Source of the DNA: Kitasatospora sp. NBC_00240 | GTDB lineage: Bacteria > Actinomycetota > Actinomycetes > Streptomycetales > Streptomycetaceae | Assembly: GCF_026342405.1 (NCBI RefSeq) | Contig: NZ_JAPEMU010000001.1 | Coordinates: 8,246,001 to 8,310,000, forward strand | Length of the DNA stretch: 64,000 nucleotides | Direction of reading: 5' to 3' | In this document: positions 33,968-43,118 of the stretch, in pieces | How positions within the stretch are numbered: position 1 is the first letter of the stretch | Layout: the number at the start of each line of letters is the position of its first letter | The notes under the pieces: model-generated | Databases searched by the model: none | Seen by the model: the letters and a program-made list of their open reading frames with translations, nothing else | What the model was told of the DNA's origin: nothing | Program-made: the position numbers and the translations under genes

Positions 33968-34184
33968 GGACCAACGGAACCGTGGTCGGCACTGAGATCG
34001 GTCATGACCGGGCAGCGGCTCGGCCAGGGGCTGGTTCGTCGACCCGGGCATGGGCCGATCCGGTTGTCGGGGTGGCCGGACGGTCGGCACGGCCGGTCAC
34101 GAGTGCCGGGCCGCGAGTGTCAGGACCCCAGCCCCCTCGCTCGTCCTCCGCACCCCGTCCTCGACGGACGCCCGGGGGCAGGCC

Positions 34185-35636
34185 CTACTTCGGCGCCTGG
34201 AAGCCGCCGACCCTCTGCTCGAGCAGTTCGGCCAGCCGCAGCGGGGTGCGGTCCTCGAACATCGGGCCGATGATTTGAACCCCCACCGGCAGGCCCTCGG
34301 GGGACCGGCCCGCCGGCACGGCGGTGGCGGGCAGGCCGGGCAAGGTGGCCAGGCCGGCCCAGACGAGCTGGTCGAAGTACGGGTACTCGACGCCCTCGAT
34401 GTCGATCCGGCGTTCCAGCGGATTGGGGTCGTGGTCGTGCGGGAACGCGGCAGTGGGCGTGATCGGGCACACCACGGCATCGAACTCGGCGAACAGTTGC
34501 CGCCAGCCGTGGCGGTGCAGTTCGCGGCGGTCGTTCGTCCGGAGCCAGTCGCGGTGGCTGAACACCATGGCGCGCAGCCGTGCCGCGTCGAGACTCCGGT
34601 CGTCCGCGCTGAGTCCGGCGGCGCGGATCCGCAGCTGATCGTACGATTCGACGGGGAAATGTGCGACGGCGCCCGAAACCAGCAACTGGCTGTAGAGCGT
34701 GCCGGCCTCGGCCAGATCGGGCAGCAGCGGACTGTGCCGTTCGACGAGGGCGCCGCCGTCGACAAGCGCGTCGGCGACCCGGTTCACACCCGCCCGCACC
34801 GCCGACCCGGTCGCAATGAGCGGATGCTCGTCGATGATCAGGACCCGGAAGTCGCGGAGCCGTTCGTGCCGCGCGGGCGGCAACCGCAAGTGGTGCGCCA
34901 CGCCGAGGGTCAACGGATCCGGTCCGGCCATGACGTCGAGCAGGAGCGTGAGGTCGCGGGCGCCGCGCGCCATCGGACCCACGACGGCGGGGTCGAGGTC
35001 GACCGGCCACGCCGGCGCGGACGGCGGGACCATACCGCGGGTTGCCGCCAGCCCGAGGGTCGACTTGTGCGCATAGACACCGCAGAAATGCGCGGGCGTG
35101 CGCAAGGAACCGGCGAGGTCGGAGCCGATGGACAGCGCGCCGAATCCGCACGCCAGGGCCGCCGCCGAGCCGCCGGAGGATCCGCCCGACGTGCGGCCGT
35201 GGTCCCACGGGTTGTTGGTGGTGCCGTAGACCTCGTTGAAGCTCTGGATGTCCTGCAGCCCCAACGGCACATTGGTCTTGCCTAGCACCACCGCGCCGGC
35301 GGACTTGAGCCGCGACACCTGTACCGCGTCCTCGGTCGGCACGTAGTCCCGGTGTTGCGGCATGCCCCAGGTCGTGGGCAGCCCCGCGATGTTGTAGGAC
35401 TCCTTGACCGTCACCGGAATGCCCAGCAGCGCACGGTCCTCGCCGCGGGCACGCGCCCGGTCGGCGTCGCGCGCGGCAGCCAGCGCGCGGTCGAAGTCCG
35501 GCACACAGATCGCGTTGACCACCTTGTCGTCCCGCTCGATACGGGCTATCGCCTCCTCGGTCAGTTCCACCGAGGTCACTTCACCGGCACGCATTGCGGC
35601 CGCCAACTCTTCGGCTGTCCGAAAACTCCACTCCAT
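34185..35636 (-). CDS. Amidase-signature-family amidase
   Basis: A 483-residue amidase of the Ser-cisSer-Lys class. The triad is visible: Lys78 in PVTVKESYN, cis-Ser154 in GRTSGGSSGGSAAAL and nucleophile Ser177 in GSDLAGSLR. The C-terminal part has the usual YPYFDQLVWAGLATLPGLPA segment. It is complete and has no signal peptide. Its substrate (aryl, fatty or peptide amides) cannot be predicted. The next feature on this strand is the group II intron beyond a 253-bp exon flank. Confidence 0.92.
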   Translation of the reverse strand: MEWSFRTAEELAAAMRAGEVTSVELTEEAIARIERDDKVVNAICVPDFDRALAAARDADRARARGEDRALLGIPVTVKESYNIAGLPTTWGMPQHRDYVPTEDAVQVSRLKSAGAVVLGKTNVPLGLQDIQSFNEVYGTTNNPWDHGRTSGGSSGGSAAALACGFGALSIGSDLAGSLRTPAHFCGVYAHKSTLGLAATRGMVPPSAPAWPVDLDPAVVGPMARGARDLTLLLDVMAGPDPLTLGVAHHLRLPPARHERLRDFRVLIIDEHPLIATGSAVRAGVNRVADALVDGGALVERHSPLLPDLAEAGTLYSQLLVSGAVAHFPVESYDQLRIRAAGLSADDRSLDAARLRAMVFSHRDWLRTNDRRELHRHGWRQLFAEFDAVVCPITPTAAFPHDHDPNPLERRIDIEGVEYPYFDQLVWAGLATLPGLPATAVPAGRSPEGLPVGVQIIGPMFEDRTPLRLAELLEQRVGGFQAPK

Positions 35637-35889
35637 GAATCCGACCCTAACGGCCTCTGAAACAGGCCATCAAATGCTGCTTCGCGCAACGGAATAGATA
35701 TCCCACCTCGTCAGGTTCTCTCCCTCCACAGACGATTCGTCCGACGGTCGGCCACGGCGACGAGTGGATTTCCCGAAGGTCGAGGCTCCGGCGGGAAGGG
35801 CGCATCGAAGCACCGCACCGCGCGCCGCACCGCGCACCACACCGCGCGCTTCGCGCTCGTGCCCAAGCTCCGGACGGAGGTGGAGGTTG
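35637..35889. other. Intron 3' flank with a GC-rich minisatellite-like stretch
   Basis: No gene is supported. Bases about 35811-35855 are a run of related GCACCGC/GCGC units. Reading on the minus strand, this is the sequence into which the group II intron is inserted (its 3' exon). Confidence 0.45.
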
Positions 35890-35953
35890 GTGAAGTCGGC
35901 CCGGGGCGCGGTTCCGGTCTTTCGACCGGCCCGTTTCCCCGGAGCCGCTTCCC

Positions 35954-35988
35954 GAACCGGGCATGCGACTTGGCATCGCACCCGGCTC
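35954..35988 (-). ncRNA. Group II intron domain V
   Basis: Read on the minus strand it starts GAGCCGGGTGCGATGCC and ends CGCATGCCCGGTTC, a 35-base hairpin. GAGCCGGGTGCGA pairs with the 3' strand, with the AGC-type catalytic triad near the base. It is the best-conserved intron element and marks the 3' end of the ribozyme. Confidence 0.85.
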
Positions 35989-36024
35989 TCCACAAGCCCC
36001 GAAAGGGCCTCGTGGTGGTGGTTC

Positions 36025-37455
36025 TCATCCCGCGATCGGCCAGGGAGTGGGGATGGCTGCTCCCCGATAGCGGTAGCGCGTGGTGCCTACCGAGATGGGG
36101 TTGAACAGCTCCCTGTTCTCGCTGGCCCACCAAGATCCACGGCCGAAGTAGTGGCGGTAGATCTTCCTCAGGGCCGTCTTGGGGTGTTTCCGCCGCGCCC
36201 ATCGCCAGACCGTGTGCCACAGGTAGTGGCGCAGGTAGGAGAAGGTCGCGAAGGACACTCCGGGCCTGAAGTAGGCGCACCAGCCCCGCAGCGCCGGGTT
36301 GAGCCGGAGCAACAGGGCGTCGAGCGGCTGGTTCGTACCGACCTCGCGGCACAGCGTCTTGACCTTGGCCATGATGGCCCGCAGGGCCTTCTTGGCGGGG
36401 TAGGTGTAGACGTAGTACCGATCGGTGCCTGGTTTTCGGTGGCGCTGGATGCGCCAGCCGAGGAAGTCCAGGCCCTGCTCGATGTGGGTGAGCAGGGTCT
36501 TCTCCTGCGACAGGCGCAGGCCCATCGTGGAGAGGACCGCTGCGATCTGTTCGCGCAGCGTTTCGGCGTCTGCCTGGGTGCCGTGAACCATCAGGCACCA
36601 GTCGTCCGCGTACCGGACCAGCCGGAAGTTGGGCAGACTGCGGCGTCGACGCCTCCGGCGCTCGTTGAGTTCAGTTCCGGGCCCTCCGGGAGCCTGGGCG
36701 ATGAACTCGTCCAGGACCGAGAGAGCCACGTTGCTGAGCAACGGCGAGAGGATCGAACCCTGCGGGGTGCCGGTGTCGTTGTCCCGCAACAGGCCGTCCT
36801 CACCGAGGATGCCCGCCTTGAGGAACGCCTTCACCAGAGCCAGGACGCGCTTGTCCCCGACTCGTGCCCGCACCCGGTCCATCAGGGCCGTGTGCGAGAT
36901 CTCGTCGAAGCAGGCCTTGATATCGCCTTCCACGATCCACTCGTACTTCTTGGACGTGAGCAGACGCACCTCGGCCACCGCGTCATGGGTCCGGCGGTTC
37001 GGGCGGAACCCGTAGGAACACGGGAGGAAATCCGCCTCGAAGATCGGCTCCAGCACCAGCTTCAAGGATGCCTGCACCACCCGGTCGGTGATCGTCGCGA
37101 TCCCCAGGCGACGCAGCTTGCCGCCCGCCTTGGGGATCATCCGCTCCCGCACCGGCAGGGGACGGAAACTGCGGTCCTTGATCTGCGACCGCAGCATGCC
37201 GAGGAACTCCTCGACTCCGACCCTCAGCGCGATGGACGACGCCGTGCGTCCGTCCACCCCGGCAGTACGTGCACCCTTGTTTCCCCGCACCCGGTCCCAG
37301 GCCACCAGAAGGAAGCCGGGATCGGCGACGAGATTGAAAAGGTCGTCGAACCTGCGATGAGGATCACCACGAGCCCAACGGTGCAGCTTGGTCTGGATAT
37401 TCAGTACCCGCAGCTCTGCCCCGAACAGGGCGGACTCCAGATCGTCGGTGTTCAC
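36025..37455 (-). CDS. ltrA: Group II intron reverse transcriptase/maturase
   Basis: A 476-residue intron-encoded protein. RT motifs are all present: RRLGIATITDRVVQASLKLV, the SYGFRPNRRTHDAV block, GDIKACFDEI (RT3), TGTPQGSILSPLLSN (RT4), the catalytic RYADDWCLM (RT5) and FLGWRIQ (RT7). The thumb/maturase X domain follows, with LRGWCAYFRPGVSF. No zinc-finger HNH endonuclease follows, consistent with class IIC elements that use nicked or replicating DNA. The GTG at 37455 follows AGGAGG by 8 bases. The frame is intact with no damage seen, so the intron may still be active. Confidence 0.95.
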   Translation of the reverse strand: MNTDDLESALFGAELRVLNIQTKLHRWARGDPHRRFDDLFNLVADPGFLLVAWDRVRGNKGARTAGVDGRTASSIALRVGVEEFLGMLRSQIKDRSFRPLPVRERMIPKAGGKLRRLGIATITDRVVQASLKLVLEPIFEADFLPCSYGFRPNRRTHDAVAEVRLLTSKKYEWIVEGDIKACFDEISHTALMDRVRARVGDKRVLALVKAFLKAGILGEDGLLRDNDTGTPQGSILSPLLSNVALSVLDEFIAQAPGGPGTELNERRRRRRRSLPNFRLVRYADDWCLMVHGTQADAETLREQIAAVLSTMGLRLSQEKTLLTHIEQGLDFLGWRIQRHRKPGTDRYYVYTYPAKKALRAIMAKVKTLCREVGTNQPLDALLLRLNPALRGWCAYFRPGVSFATFSYLRHYLWHTVWRWARRKHPKTALRKIYRHYFGRGSWWASENRELFNPISVGTTRYRYRGAAIPTPWPIAG

Positions 37456-38094
37456 CGGCGATGACCTCCTGACCTTCCAGTAACTTCAGCCACTGACTTG
37501 CTGGCCCCCTTGGCCCTGCGACCGGCTTTCCCGGCCTCCTTGACGGGTCGTTACTCCCGCGACTACTACGGGGCCTCCGCCCCACCCACGGCCATCAGTC
37601 GGCAACGGACCTGCCCACCGCCGCACTGGCTGTCCGGCGGTTCGGGCGACCGCAGGTGGTTCCCACGTTCACCACACAATCGATCGGTCAGGGAGGTGCC
37701 CAGCTCTACTCCGGCAGCATCGCCACGTCTACGCCGCAGGCTTTCAACGTGGCCTCCCCACCGGAACAGGAAATCCGGCTTCGGAGTTGACCTGCCCGCC
37801 CGAAGGCGCCCGCGTCACGCACTGCACACCGGCCCGTATCCACCAGGTTTGAGCCGGCTCACTGCTTACGGAGCTTCAACCACTGGTTCGCTCTCGCTAC
37901 ACCTTCTGACCTCGCTAGACGGACCCGCACCGTCCGGTAGTCCCGGCACGTCCCGCCGTTGTCGGGGCTGCTTGCCGCCCTCCCCGGCGTTCCCCGGATC
38001 AGGCTGCCCCCAGCTTCACCAGACCGCTGCGACGATCCGGCGGAGAAGGCCTTTCACCTCCACTCGATTGCATAGCGCCTCGTGGCGCACACCC

Positions 38095-38168
38095 GTGACA
38101 GTGAAGGTGGACGGCATGCCACTGAAGTTGGACCAATGGCCGCTTGTGCCGTCCAAGATGGATCGCTG
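38095..38168. repeat. Left arm of a 74-bp imperfect inverted repeat
   Basis: This stretch begins GTGACAGTGAAGG and continues through GGCATGCCACTGAAGTTGGA to AAGATGGATCGCTG. It is repeated in reverse complement at 39532-39605, with most positions identical and no length change. It starts 4 bases from the group II intron 5' end. The arms look like ends of a mobile element or duplicated gene tails. Confidence 0.85.
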
Positions 38169-38205
38169 CGTGGATCGGGACAGCGAAGTTGGACGAGTGT
38201 TGTGA

Positions 38206-38496
38206 CTCGACGCCGACACTCGCCTGGTTGTGGTGGTCGGCCGGCCCCTGCCCGGCAACCGCAACGACTGCAGGGCATGGGAGGAATCCGGGGCCAAGGC
38301 CGCCGTCGGCCGGACAACCACGACCGCCGACGGCGGCTACCCCGGAACCGGCCAACGGGTTCGCGCCCGCGTCGAGCACGCCTTCGCCCGGATGCAGACC
38401 TGGAAGATCCTGCGCGACTGCCGCCTGAGAGGCGACGGTGTGCGCCACGCGATGCACGGCGTTGCCCGCCTGCACAACCTCGCTCTCACGGGATGA
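38206..38496 (+). pseudogene. C-terminal fragment of an IS5-type DDE transposase with an internal deletion
   Basis: 97 codons reading LDADTRLVVVVGRPLPGN, then NDCRAWEESGAK, TTTTADGGYPGTG, and the tail ARVEHAFARMQTWKILRDCR ending in HNLALTG. The last block contains the conserved catalytic Glu region of IS5-family transposases. The N-terminal half with the first Asp is missing. Between GGYPGTG and RVRARVEH about 25-30 residues usual in intact relatives are absent, so it has also lost an internal segment. It cannot be active. Confidence 0.8.
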
Positions 38497-38566
38497 CTCC
38501 CGCCGCATGCGGGTCCAGAGTGGTCCCCGAGGGACGACTCCCCACCTCGCAGTCTCGGAGGAGAAA

Positions 38567-38998
38567 TCAGGCGAGGCAGAACTCGTTGCCCTCGATGTCC
38601 TGCATCGTGATGCACGACTCGTTGACGCCATCAGCGCGCTGCGTCAGCACGTGTTTTGCGCCGAGCGCCGTCAGCCGTGCGCATTCGGCCTCGAGTGTGG
38701 CCAGGCGCTCGTCACCCACGAGCCCGACGCCGGCCCGCACATCGAGATGCACCCGGTTCTTGACGACCTTGCCTTCGGGAACTCGCTGGAAGAGCAGGCG
38801 CGGAGCCACGCCCGAGGGATCAGTGCACGCGAAGTAGATCTCATCCTCGGGCGGCAGCGAGCGGTGGCACTCCTCCCACGTGGCAAAGCCCTCCGGGACC
38901 GCCGGCATGACGTACCCCAGCACCTCGCACCAGAAGGCGGCGAGGCGCACGGGCTCCGCGCAGTCGAAGGTCACTTGGAACTGTTTGATCGTTGACAT
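38567..38998 (-). CDS. VOC/glyoxalase-family protein
   Basis: A 143-residue protein of the vicinal-oxygen-chelate fold with two beta-alpha-beta-beta-beta units. It has FQVTFDCAEPVRLAAFWCEV at the start and NRVHLDVRAG in the second half, where His and Asp/Glu supply the metal ligands, ending MQDIEGNEFCLA. This subfamily is typical of actinobacterial proteins annotated as glyoxalase-like or bleomycin-resistance-like with no known substrate. The ATG at 38998 is used. It is the only intact gene inside the 74-bp inverted-repeat segment and may have travelled with it. Confidence 0.88.
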   Translation of the reverse strand: MSTIKQFQVTFDCAEPVRLAAFWCEVLGYVMPAVPEGFATWEECHRSLPPEDEIYFACTDPSGVAPRLLFQRVPEGKVVKNRVHLDVRAGVGLVGDERLATLEAECARLTALGAKHVLTQRADGVNESCITMQDIEGNEFCLA

Positions 38999-39233
38999 CG
39001 ACGCACAATAACAGGGGACCTGCTCGTCTCCCCAGGTCGGGAAGTCCGCACGTCATCGGGAGGAGGGCTGCTTCCCCGCTGTCGTGTCGTGCGGTCGCAG
39101 GGGTGAACCGAGGTCAGCGCCTCCGGGAATCTGGGATGCGAACCCGGCCAGCCACTCCCGTGCTGCCAAAGGCCAGTTACGGGACAACCCTTGGTCTTTG
39201 CTGCTGAATGAAGGGAACCGCTTGTCACCGGAT

Positions 39234-39531
39234 ATGGCTGAAGCAGAGGCGGGGATGAAGGGGATCACGTTTCCTGCCTGGCACGGAAAGCACTACGTGA
39301 CCCTGGCGGAGCTACTCGTCCGCCTCGGCAGCCTCTGCCTGGACCTGAAGTGGCGCGTCGAGTTCGACGAGATCGTCGATCCTCGCTGCGGCGAGATGGA
39401 GAGGCAGTCTGCCGACGGCGGCATGTGCCCGGCACCACCGACAGCGCTACCTCATGGATCGGCTGAGCCAAATGGTCACGTCACCCTGGTCAGGCCACAG
39501 CACCAGTCCGACTCCGCTGTCTCGAACCGTG
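39234..39531 (+). pseudogene. Truncated gene of unknown function
   Basis: About 60-65 codons from an ATG at 39234 (or 39255) look coding: MKGITFPAWHGKHYVTLAEL, LVRLGSLCLDLKWRVEFDEI and VDPRCGEMERQSADGG. The pattern then fades and runs into the right inverted repeat without a stop, so the original 3' end is missing. The family was not recognised. Confidence 0.4.
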
Positions 39532-39605
39532 CAGTGATCCATCTTGATTGGAACGGCCGATCGTCGCTCCAACTTCAGTGGCATGCCGTCCGGCTTCGCT
39601 GTCAC
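39532..39605. repeat. Right arm of the 74-bp imperfect inverted repeat
   Basis: The reverse complement of 38095-38168 with scattered mismatches; the block CCAACTTCAGTGGCATGCCG is identical. Together the arms enclose 1.5 kb with the transposase fragment, the VOC gene and the truncated gene. Confidence 0.85.
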
Positions 39606-39881
39606 ACGTCAGAGGTGCCGGCGCCCGCCGACCGGGGGCGGGCCGCCCGTGGACGCAGCGCCCCCCGTAGCCTGCCGGGCCCGACGAGGCCGCGGCGGCG
39701 CCGATCCGGATCGGTGAGCCGTCACCCGAACCCCCGCGCGGAGACCCTCCCGTGCTGGAGGCGCCGAACCGCCTCGCCGAGGAGAGCAAGAACTCGCGGG
39801 ATGTCGCACAGCCGTTCCGGCCGGACCGGCCCCGCCGAATATTCGGTGGCGCCCGGTCATGCCGTACGGCAGCCTGCCCGG

Positions 39882-41108
39882 ATGGAGCGAACGAACGGTC
39901 GAACGGTCACCGTCCACCTCACCCACCTCGGGGACCAGCTGGGGCGGCTCGGCCCGTTCGAGGTCGACGGCGTCCGCTGGCCGATGGTCGGCAGCACCGT
40001 CGCCCGGCTGGAGGAGCAGCTCGGCGCACCCGTCGCCGTGCTGCGCCTGGTCGGCGTCACCGGCGGCGAGGGCGGCCGGGGCGGGCACGTCACGTACCAC
40101 GCGGAGGCACTGGAGCGTCCGGTCCGCGGCCTCCCCGGGGCGGCCGACGAGGACGACGTCGCGCTGCTCGGCCCCGCCGCCGGCCGGGCCGACTGGGCCA
40201 CCGCCGAGGGCCTGCGCGCCGGCCTCGCCTGGGCCGACCAGGCCCTGCGCGCCGCCGGCCGGCCGCCCGTGGGGCCGGCCGAGCAGATCCGCACCTGGAA
40301 CCTCTCCGGCCTCCACCGGCTGCCCACCGCCGGCGGCGCGGCCTGGCTCAAGACCACCACCCCGGCCTTCAACGCCTGCGAGGCGAGCGTCGTCGAGCTG
40401 CTGCACGCCGTCGACCCCGACCTCGTCCCCGAAGTGATCGCCGCCGACCGGGACCGCCGCCGCCTACTGCTCGCCGAAGTACCCGGCGAGGACTGCTGGG
40501 GTCCCTCGGCCGAGACCGTCGCCGACGTCCTGCCGCGCCTGGTCGCCGCCCAGGCCGCCCTCGCGGGGAGCGACGCCCTCGCCGCGGCCGGCCTGCCCGA
40601 CCGCACCCTCGGACACCTCCCCGCCCGGCTGCGCCGGGTGCTGGACGGCGAGGCCGCCCAGGACCTGACGCCGGAGGAGCTCGCCGCCGCCCTGCGCCTG
40701 CTCGAACGGCTGCCTGCCCTGATCGCCGACCTGGAGTCCTGCGGCCTGCCCGACACCCTCGTGCACGGCGACTTCCACCCCGGCAACTGGCGCTCCGACG
40801 GGCGGCACACCGTCGTCCTCGACTTCGCCGACAGCTGCTACGGCCACCCGGCCCTGGACGGGCTGCGCCCGCGCGACTTCGTCTCCGCGGAGCGCTGGGA
40901 GCAGGTGGCCGACGTCTGGGCGCGAGCCTGGGCCGTGCACGCCCCCGGCTCGGACCCGGTCCGCGCCCTCGCTCTGGCCGAGCCCCTCGCGCACCTGCTG
41001 TACGCGGTCCGCTACCAGGAGTTCCTGGACAACATCGAGACCACCGAGCGCCCCTACCATGAGGGCGATCCGGCGTCCGAGATCCGCGCGGCCCTGGCCT
41101 GCGGCTGA
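39882..41108 (+). CDS. APH-type phosphotransferase with a NUDIX-like N-terminal segment
   Basis: A 408-residue protein. The C-terminal two thirds is an aminoglycoside-phosphotransferase/choline-kinase fold with the catalytic loop LVHGDFHPGNWR (Asp in HGD) and the metal-binding VVLDFADSCYGHPALD. Residues 1-110 precede it as a separate small domain (VTVHLTHLGDQLGRLGPFEV onwards). The ATG at 39882 is chosen because sequence upstream has no coding character. It is followed 40 bp downstream by an ATP-grasp gene on the same strand. The pair could modify a small metabolite; antibiotic resistance is possible but unproven. Confidence 0.82.
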   Translation: MERTNGRTVTVHLTHLGDQLGRLGPFEVDGVRWPMVGSTVARLEEQLGAPVAVLRLVGVTGGEGGRGGHVTYHAEALERPVRGLPGAADEDDVALLGPAAGRADWATAEGLRAGLAWADQALRAAGRPPVGPAEQIRTWNLSGLHRLPTAGGAAWLKTTTPAFNACEASVVELLHAVDPDLVPEVIAADRDRRRLLLAEVPGEDCWGPSAETVADVLPRLVAAQAALAGSDALAAAGLPDRTLGHLPARLRRVLDGEAAQDLTPEELAAALRLLERLPALIADLESCGLPDTLVHGDFHPGNWRSDGRHTVVLDFADSCYGHPALDGLRPRDFVSAERWEQVADVWARAWAVHAPGSDPVRALALAEPLAHLLYAVRYQEFLDNIETTERPYHEGDPASEIRAALACG

Positions 41109-41148
41109 GCCCCGGAACCCGCACCACCGCGATCGAGAGGCACCACCC

Positions 41149-41991
41149 ATGCCGTCCGCCCGGCCGTCCCTGCTGTACGTCTCCGACCCCGCCTACCCGG
41201 CCAACGGCCGCAGCTACGGGGACGAGGACATCCGCCTCACCGCCCGCCTGCGCGAGTACTTCGACCTCGCGCTCTGCCACCCGCTGGACGCCCGCGCCCT
41301 GATGGGGCGCTTCGACGCGGTGGTGATCCGCAACAGCGGCCCGGTGCTGCACTACCAGCAGGAGTACGAGGCCTTCCGGCGGGCCGCGCTCGCCGCGGGC
41401 GTCCGGGTCTACAACCCGCTGACCGGCCGGGGCGACATGGCCGGCAAGCAGTACCTGCTGGACCTCAGCACCGCCGGCCACCCGGTGATCCCCACCGCCG
41501 ACGGCGACCTCGGCGCCGCCGCCGCCCTGGCCGCCCTCCCGGCGGCCGACCGGTACGTGGTCAAGCCCCGCCTCGGCGCCGACTCGCTCGGCCTGCGTGT
41601 GGTGGACGCCGCCGGGCTCGCCGCCGAGCCCCTGGCCGACTGCCTCGTCCAGCCGTACATACCGCTGCGCCACGAGGTGTCGTTCTACTACGTGGACCGT
41701 GAGTTCCAGTACGCCCTGTACGCCCCGGACCCGGAGCGCCGCTGGGAGCTGGAGCCCTGGCAGGCCACCGCGGAGGACCTCGCCTTCGCCGCCCGGTTCA
41801 TCGACTGGAACACCCTGCCGTTCGGCATCCAGCGCGTCGACGCCTGCCGGACCGAGGACGGCGGGCTGCTCCTGGTGGAGCTGGAGGACCTCAACCCGTA
41901 CCTCTCGCTGGACCTCGTCGACGCGGACACCCGCGAGGCGTTCGCGCAGGCCTTCCGGGGGTCGGTGGAGGCGCTGCTGCGGGCCGGCTGA
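41149..41991 (+). CDS. ATP-grasp/RimK-like ligase
   Basis: A 280-residue protein resembling ATP-grasp ligases such as glutathione synthetase and RimK. A pre-ATP-grasp lobe (1-90: LLYVSDPAYPANGRSYGDED, FDAVVIRNSGPV) is followed by the lysine-bearing strand DRYVVKPRLGADSLG and a late Glu-rich metal site LLLVELEDLNPYLSLD. It probably joins a carboxylate to an amine with ATP cleavage. The ATG at 41149 follows GAGAGG. It is probably co-transcribed with the upstream APH-type gene; the two may tailor a peptide-like metabolite. Confidence 0.78.
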   Translation: MPSARPSLLYVSDPAYPANGRSYGDEDIRLTARLREYFDLALCHPLDARALMGRFDAVVIRNSGPVLHYQQEYEAFRRAALAAGVRVYNPLTGRGDMAGKQYLLDLSTAGHPVIPTADGDLGAAAALAALPAADRYVVKPRLGADSLGLRVVDAAGLAAEPLADCLVQPYIPLRHEVSFYYVDREFQYALYAPDPERRWELEPWQATAEDLAFAARFIDWNTLPFGIQRVDACRTEDGGLLLVELEDLNPYLSLDLVDADTREAFAQAFRGSVEALLRAG

Positions 41992-42274
41992 GCCGGTCCG
42001 CCGTCCGCCAACGCCAGCGGCTTGATGAACGATCAGGTCGAAGTACCGGCCACGCCGGCCGGAAGCGGGCGGGCCCGAGCCGGGCCCGGGGTGGGGGCAC
42101 GCCGGTGGTGATCATGCCGCCCTCCGGGACGTCCATCTCCTTTCGTCCGGCGTGCCGCCGCGAGTTCGACGAGCATGGGTGGCAGGCGGGTAGCCGCGGA
42201 GGGGCCCGGCCCGCCGCGGGCCCGGCGCAGTCCCCGGGTCGGCTGGTCGCCGGGGGCGGGACTGCGGGCCGACG

Positions 42275-43075
42275 TCACCGGGCGCTGATGCGAGGGGTGC
42301 TCGTCCGGTGCAGGTGGGCGTCGATCAGGGCGGTGGTGGCGTCCGGCTGTTCGATCTGCGGAAGGTGGCCCGCCTTGGGGATGACCTTGAGAGCGCCGTC
42401 GGCGAAGGCATCGGCGTACGCCGCGCCGTAGGCGGGGGTGACGATGCGGTCGCTCTCCCCCCAGAGCAGGAGGGCCGGCACCTGCACACGTCCGAGTCGG
42501 CGCAGGAGCTTGGGGTCGTGCATGTAGGGGTCGCCCGCGAGGGTGTGCACGGTGGCCATGTTGGCCTGCCGGCGGGCGAGTTCGTCGGAGGGGACGCCGG
42601 CGGGGTCGACGAAGTAGCGGTCCGGGTCGTGCCAGGAGTGCTCCGCCGCGCCGCGCGCGTCGAGGGCGAAGAAGTCGGTGATCGGTTCCGCTTCGATGTT
42701 CACGCCGACGGCGTCGATCAGGACGAGGCCGGTGATGATTCCCGCGGTGTCGCGTACGGCCATCTCGGCGGCGATCCAGCCGCCGAGCGAGGAACCGACC
42801 ACGAGGACGTCGTCCAAGGCCCGGTCGTGCAGGTGGTGCAGGTAGGTGAGGGCGAGGTCGTCGATGCCGGTCAGCCATTCGGGGCGGTGGGTGCCGTCCC
42901 AGCCGGGGTGCACGGGCGTGATGGCGTGGGCGGTGCGGGAGATGTGCCCGGCGAGGCCGGCGACCGTGGCCGGGCCCCCGCCGCCGTGCAGGATCAGGAC
43001 CGGCCGGCCGGTTCCGGCTTCGGACAGGGTGAGGGGCAGGTCGGGGTACACGGCTGAGGTGTGGTCCGGAAGCAT
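42275..43075 (-). CDS. Alpha/beta-hydrolase
   Basis: A 266-residue alpha/beta-hydrolase with oxyanion loop LILHGGGGPATV, nucleophile elbow VVGSSLGGWIAAE (Ser), acid in LLWGESDRIVT and catalytic His in KAGHLPQIEQP. The serine nucleophile marks it as an esterase/lyase type, unlike the Asp-type epoxide hydrolase at 23465. The ATG at 43075 faces a divergent MarR gene across 61 bp containing palindromes, so it is very probably MarR-regulated. Confidence 0.9.
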   Translation of the reverse strand: MLPDHTSAVYPDLPLTLSEAGTGRPVLILHGGGGPATVAGLAGHISRTAHAITPVHPGWDGTHRPEWLTGIDDLALTYLHHLHDRALDDVLVVGSSLGGWIAAEMAVRDTAGIITGLVLIDAVGVNIEAEPITDFFALDARGAAEHSWHDPDRYFVDPAGVPSDELARRQANMATVHTLAGDPYMHDPKLLRRLGRVQVPALLLWGESDRIVTPAYGAAYADAFADGALKVIPKAGHLPQIEQPDATTALIDAHLHRTSTPRISAR

Positions 43076-43086
43076 GCCCTCAGAGT

Positions 43087-43118
43087 AACTAAAGATCCTT
43101 ATATAAGCTAGCTTAGTT
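43087..43118. promoter_or_regulatory. MarR operator/promoter region between the hydrolase and MarR genes
   Basis: AACTAA (43087-43092) and TTAGTT (43113-43118) are inverted, and the perfect 10-bp palindrome AAGCTAGCTT lies at 43105-43114. This short A/T-rich stretch is the only space for both divergent promoters, so binding here would control both genes. Confidence 0.65.

Larger units (their letters stand above)
35890..38090 (-). mobile_element. Group II intron (IIC-like) with full-length maturase gene
   Basis: About 2.2 kb on the minus strand. The 5' end is read as GTGCGCC at 38090, matching the GUGYG consensus. A structured RNA region of about 630 bases precedes the maturase gene, with segments typical of domains I-IV such as AACGTGGGAACCACCTGCGG. 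The catalytic domain V lies at 35954-35988. A domain VI hairpin with a CCGGTCGAAAGACCGG stem and a CGACTTCAC end places the 3' boundary near 35890. The encoded reverse transcriptase lacks an HNH endonuclease domain, as in class IIC. Both ends are uncertain by a few bases. Confidence 0.85.

Noticed and set aside
35811..35855. GC-rich repeats near the intron as a CRISPR-like array
   Set aside because: The units are short, adjacent and without spacers, so they are simple low-complexity repeats.
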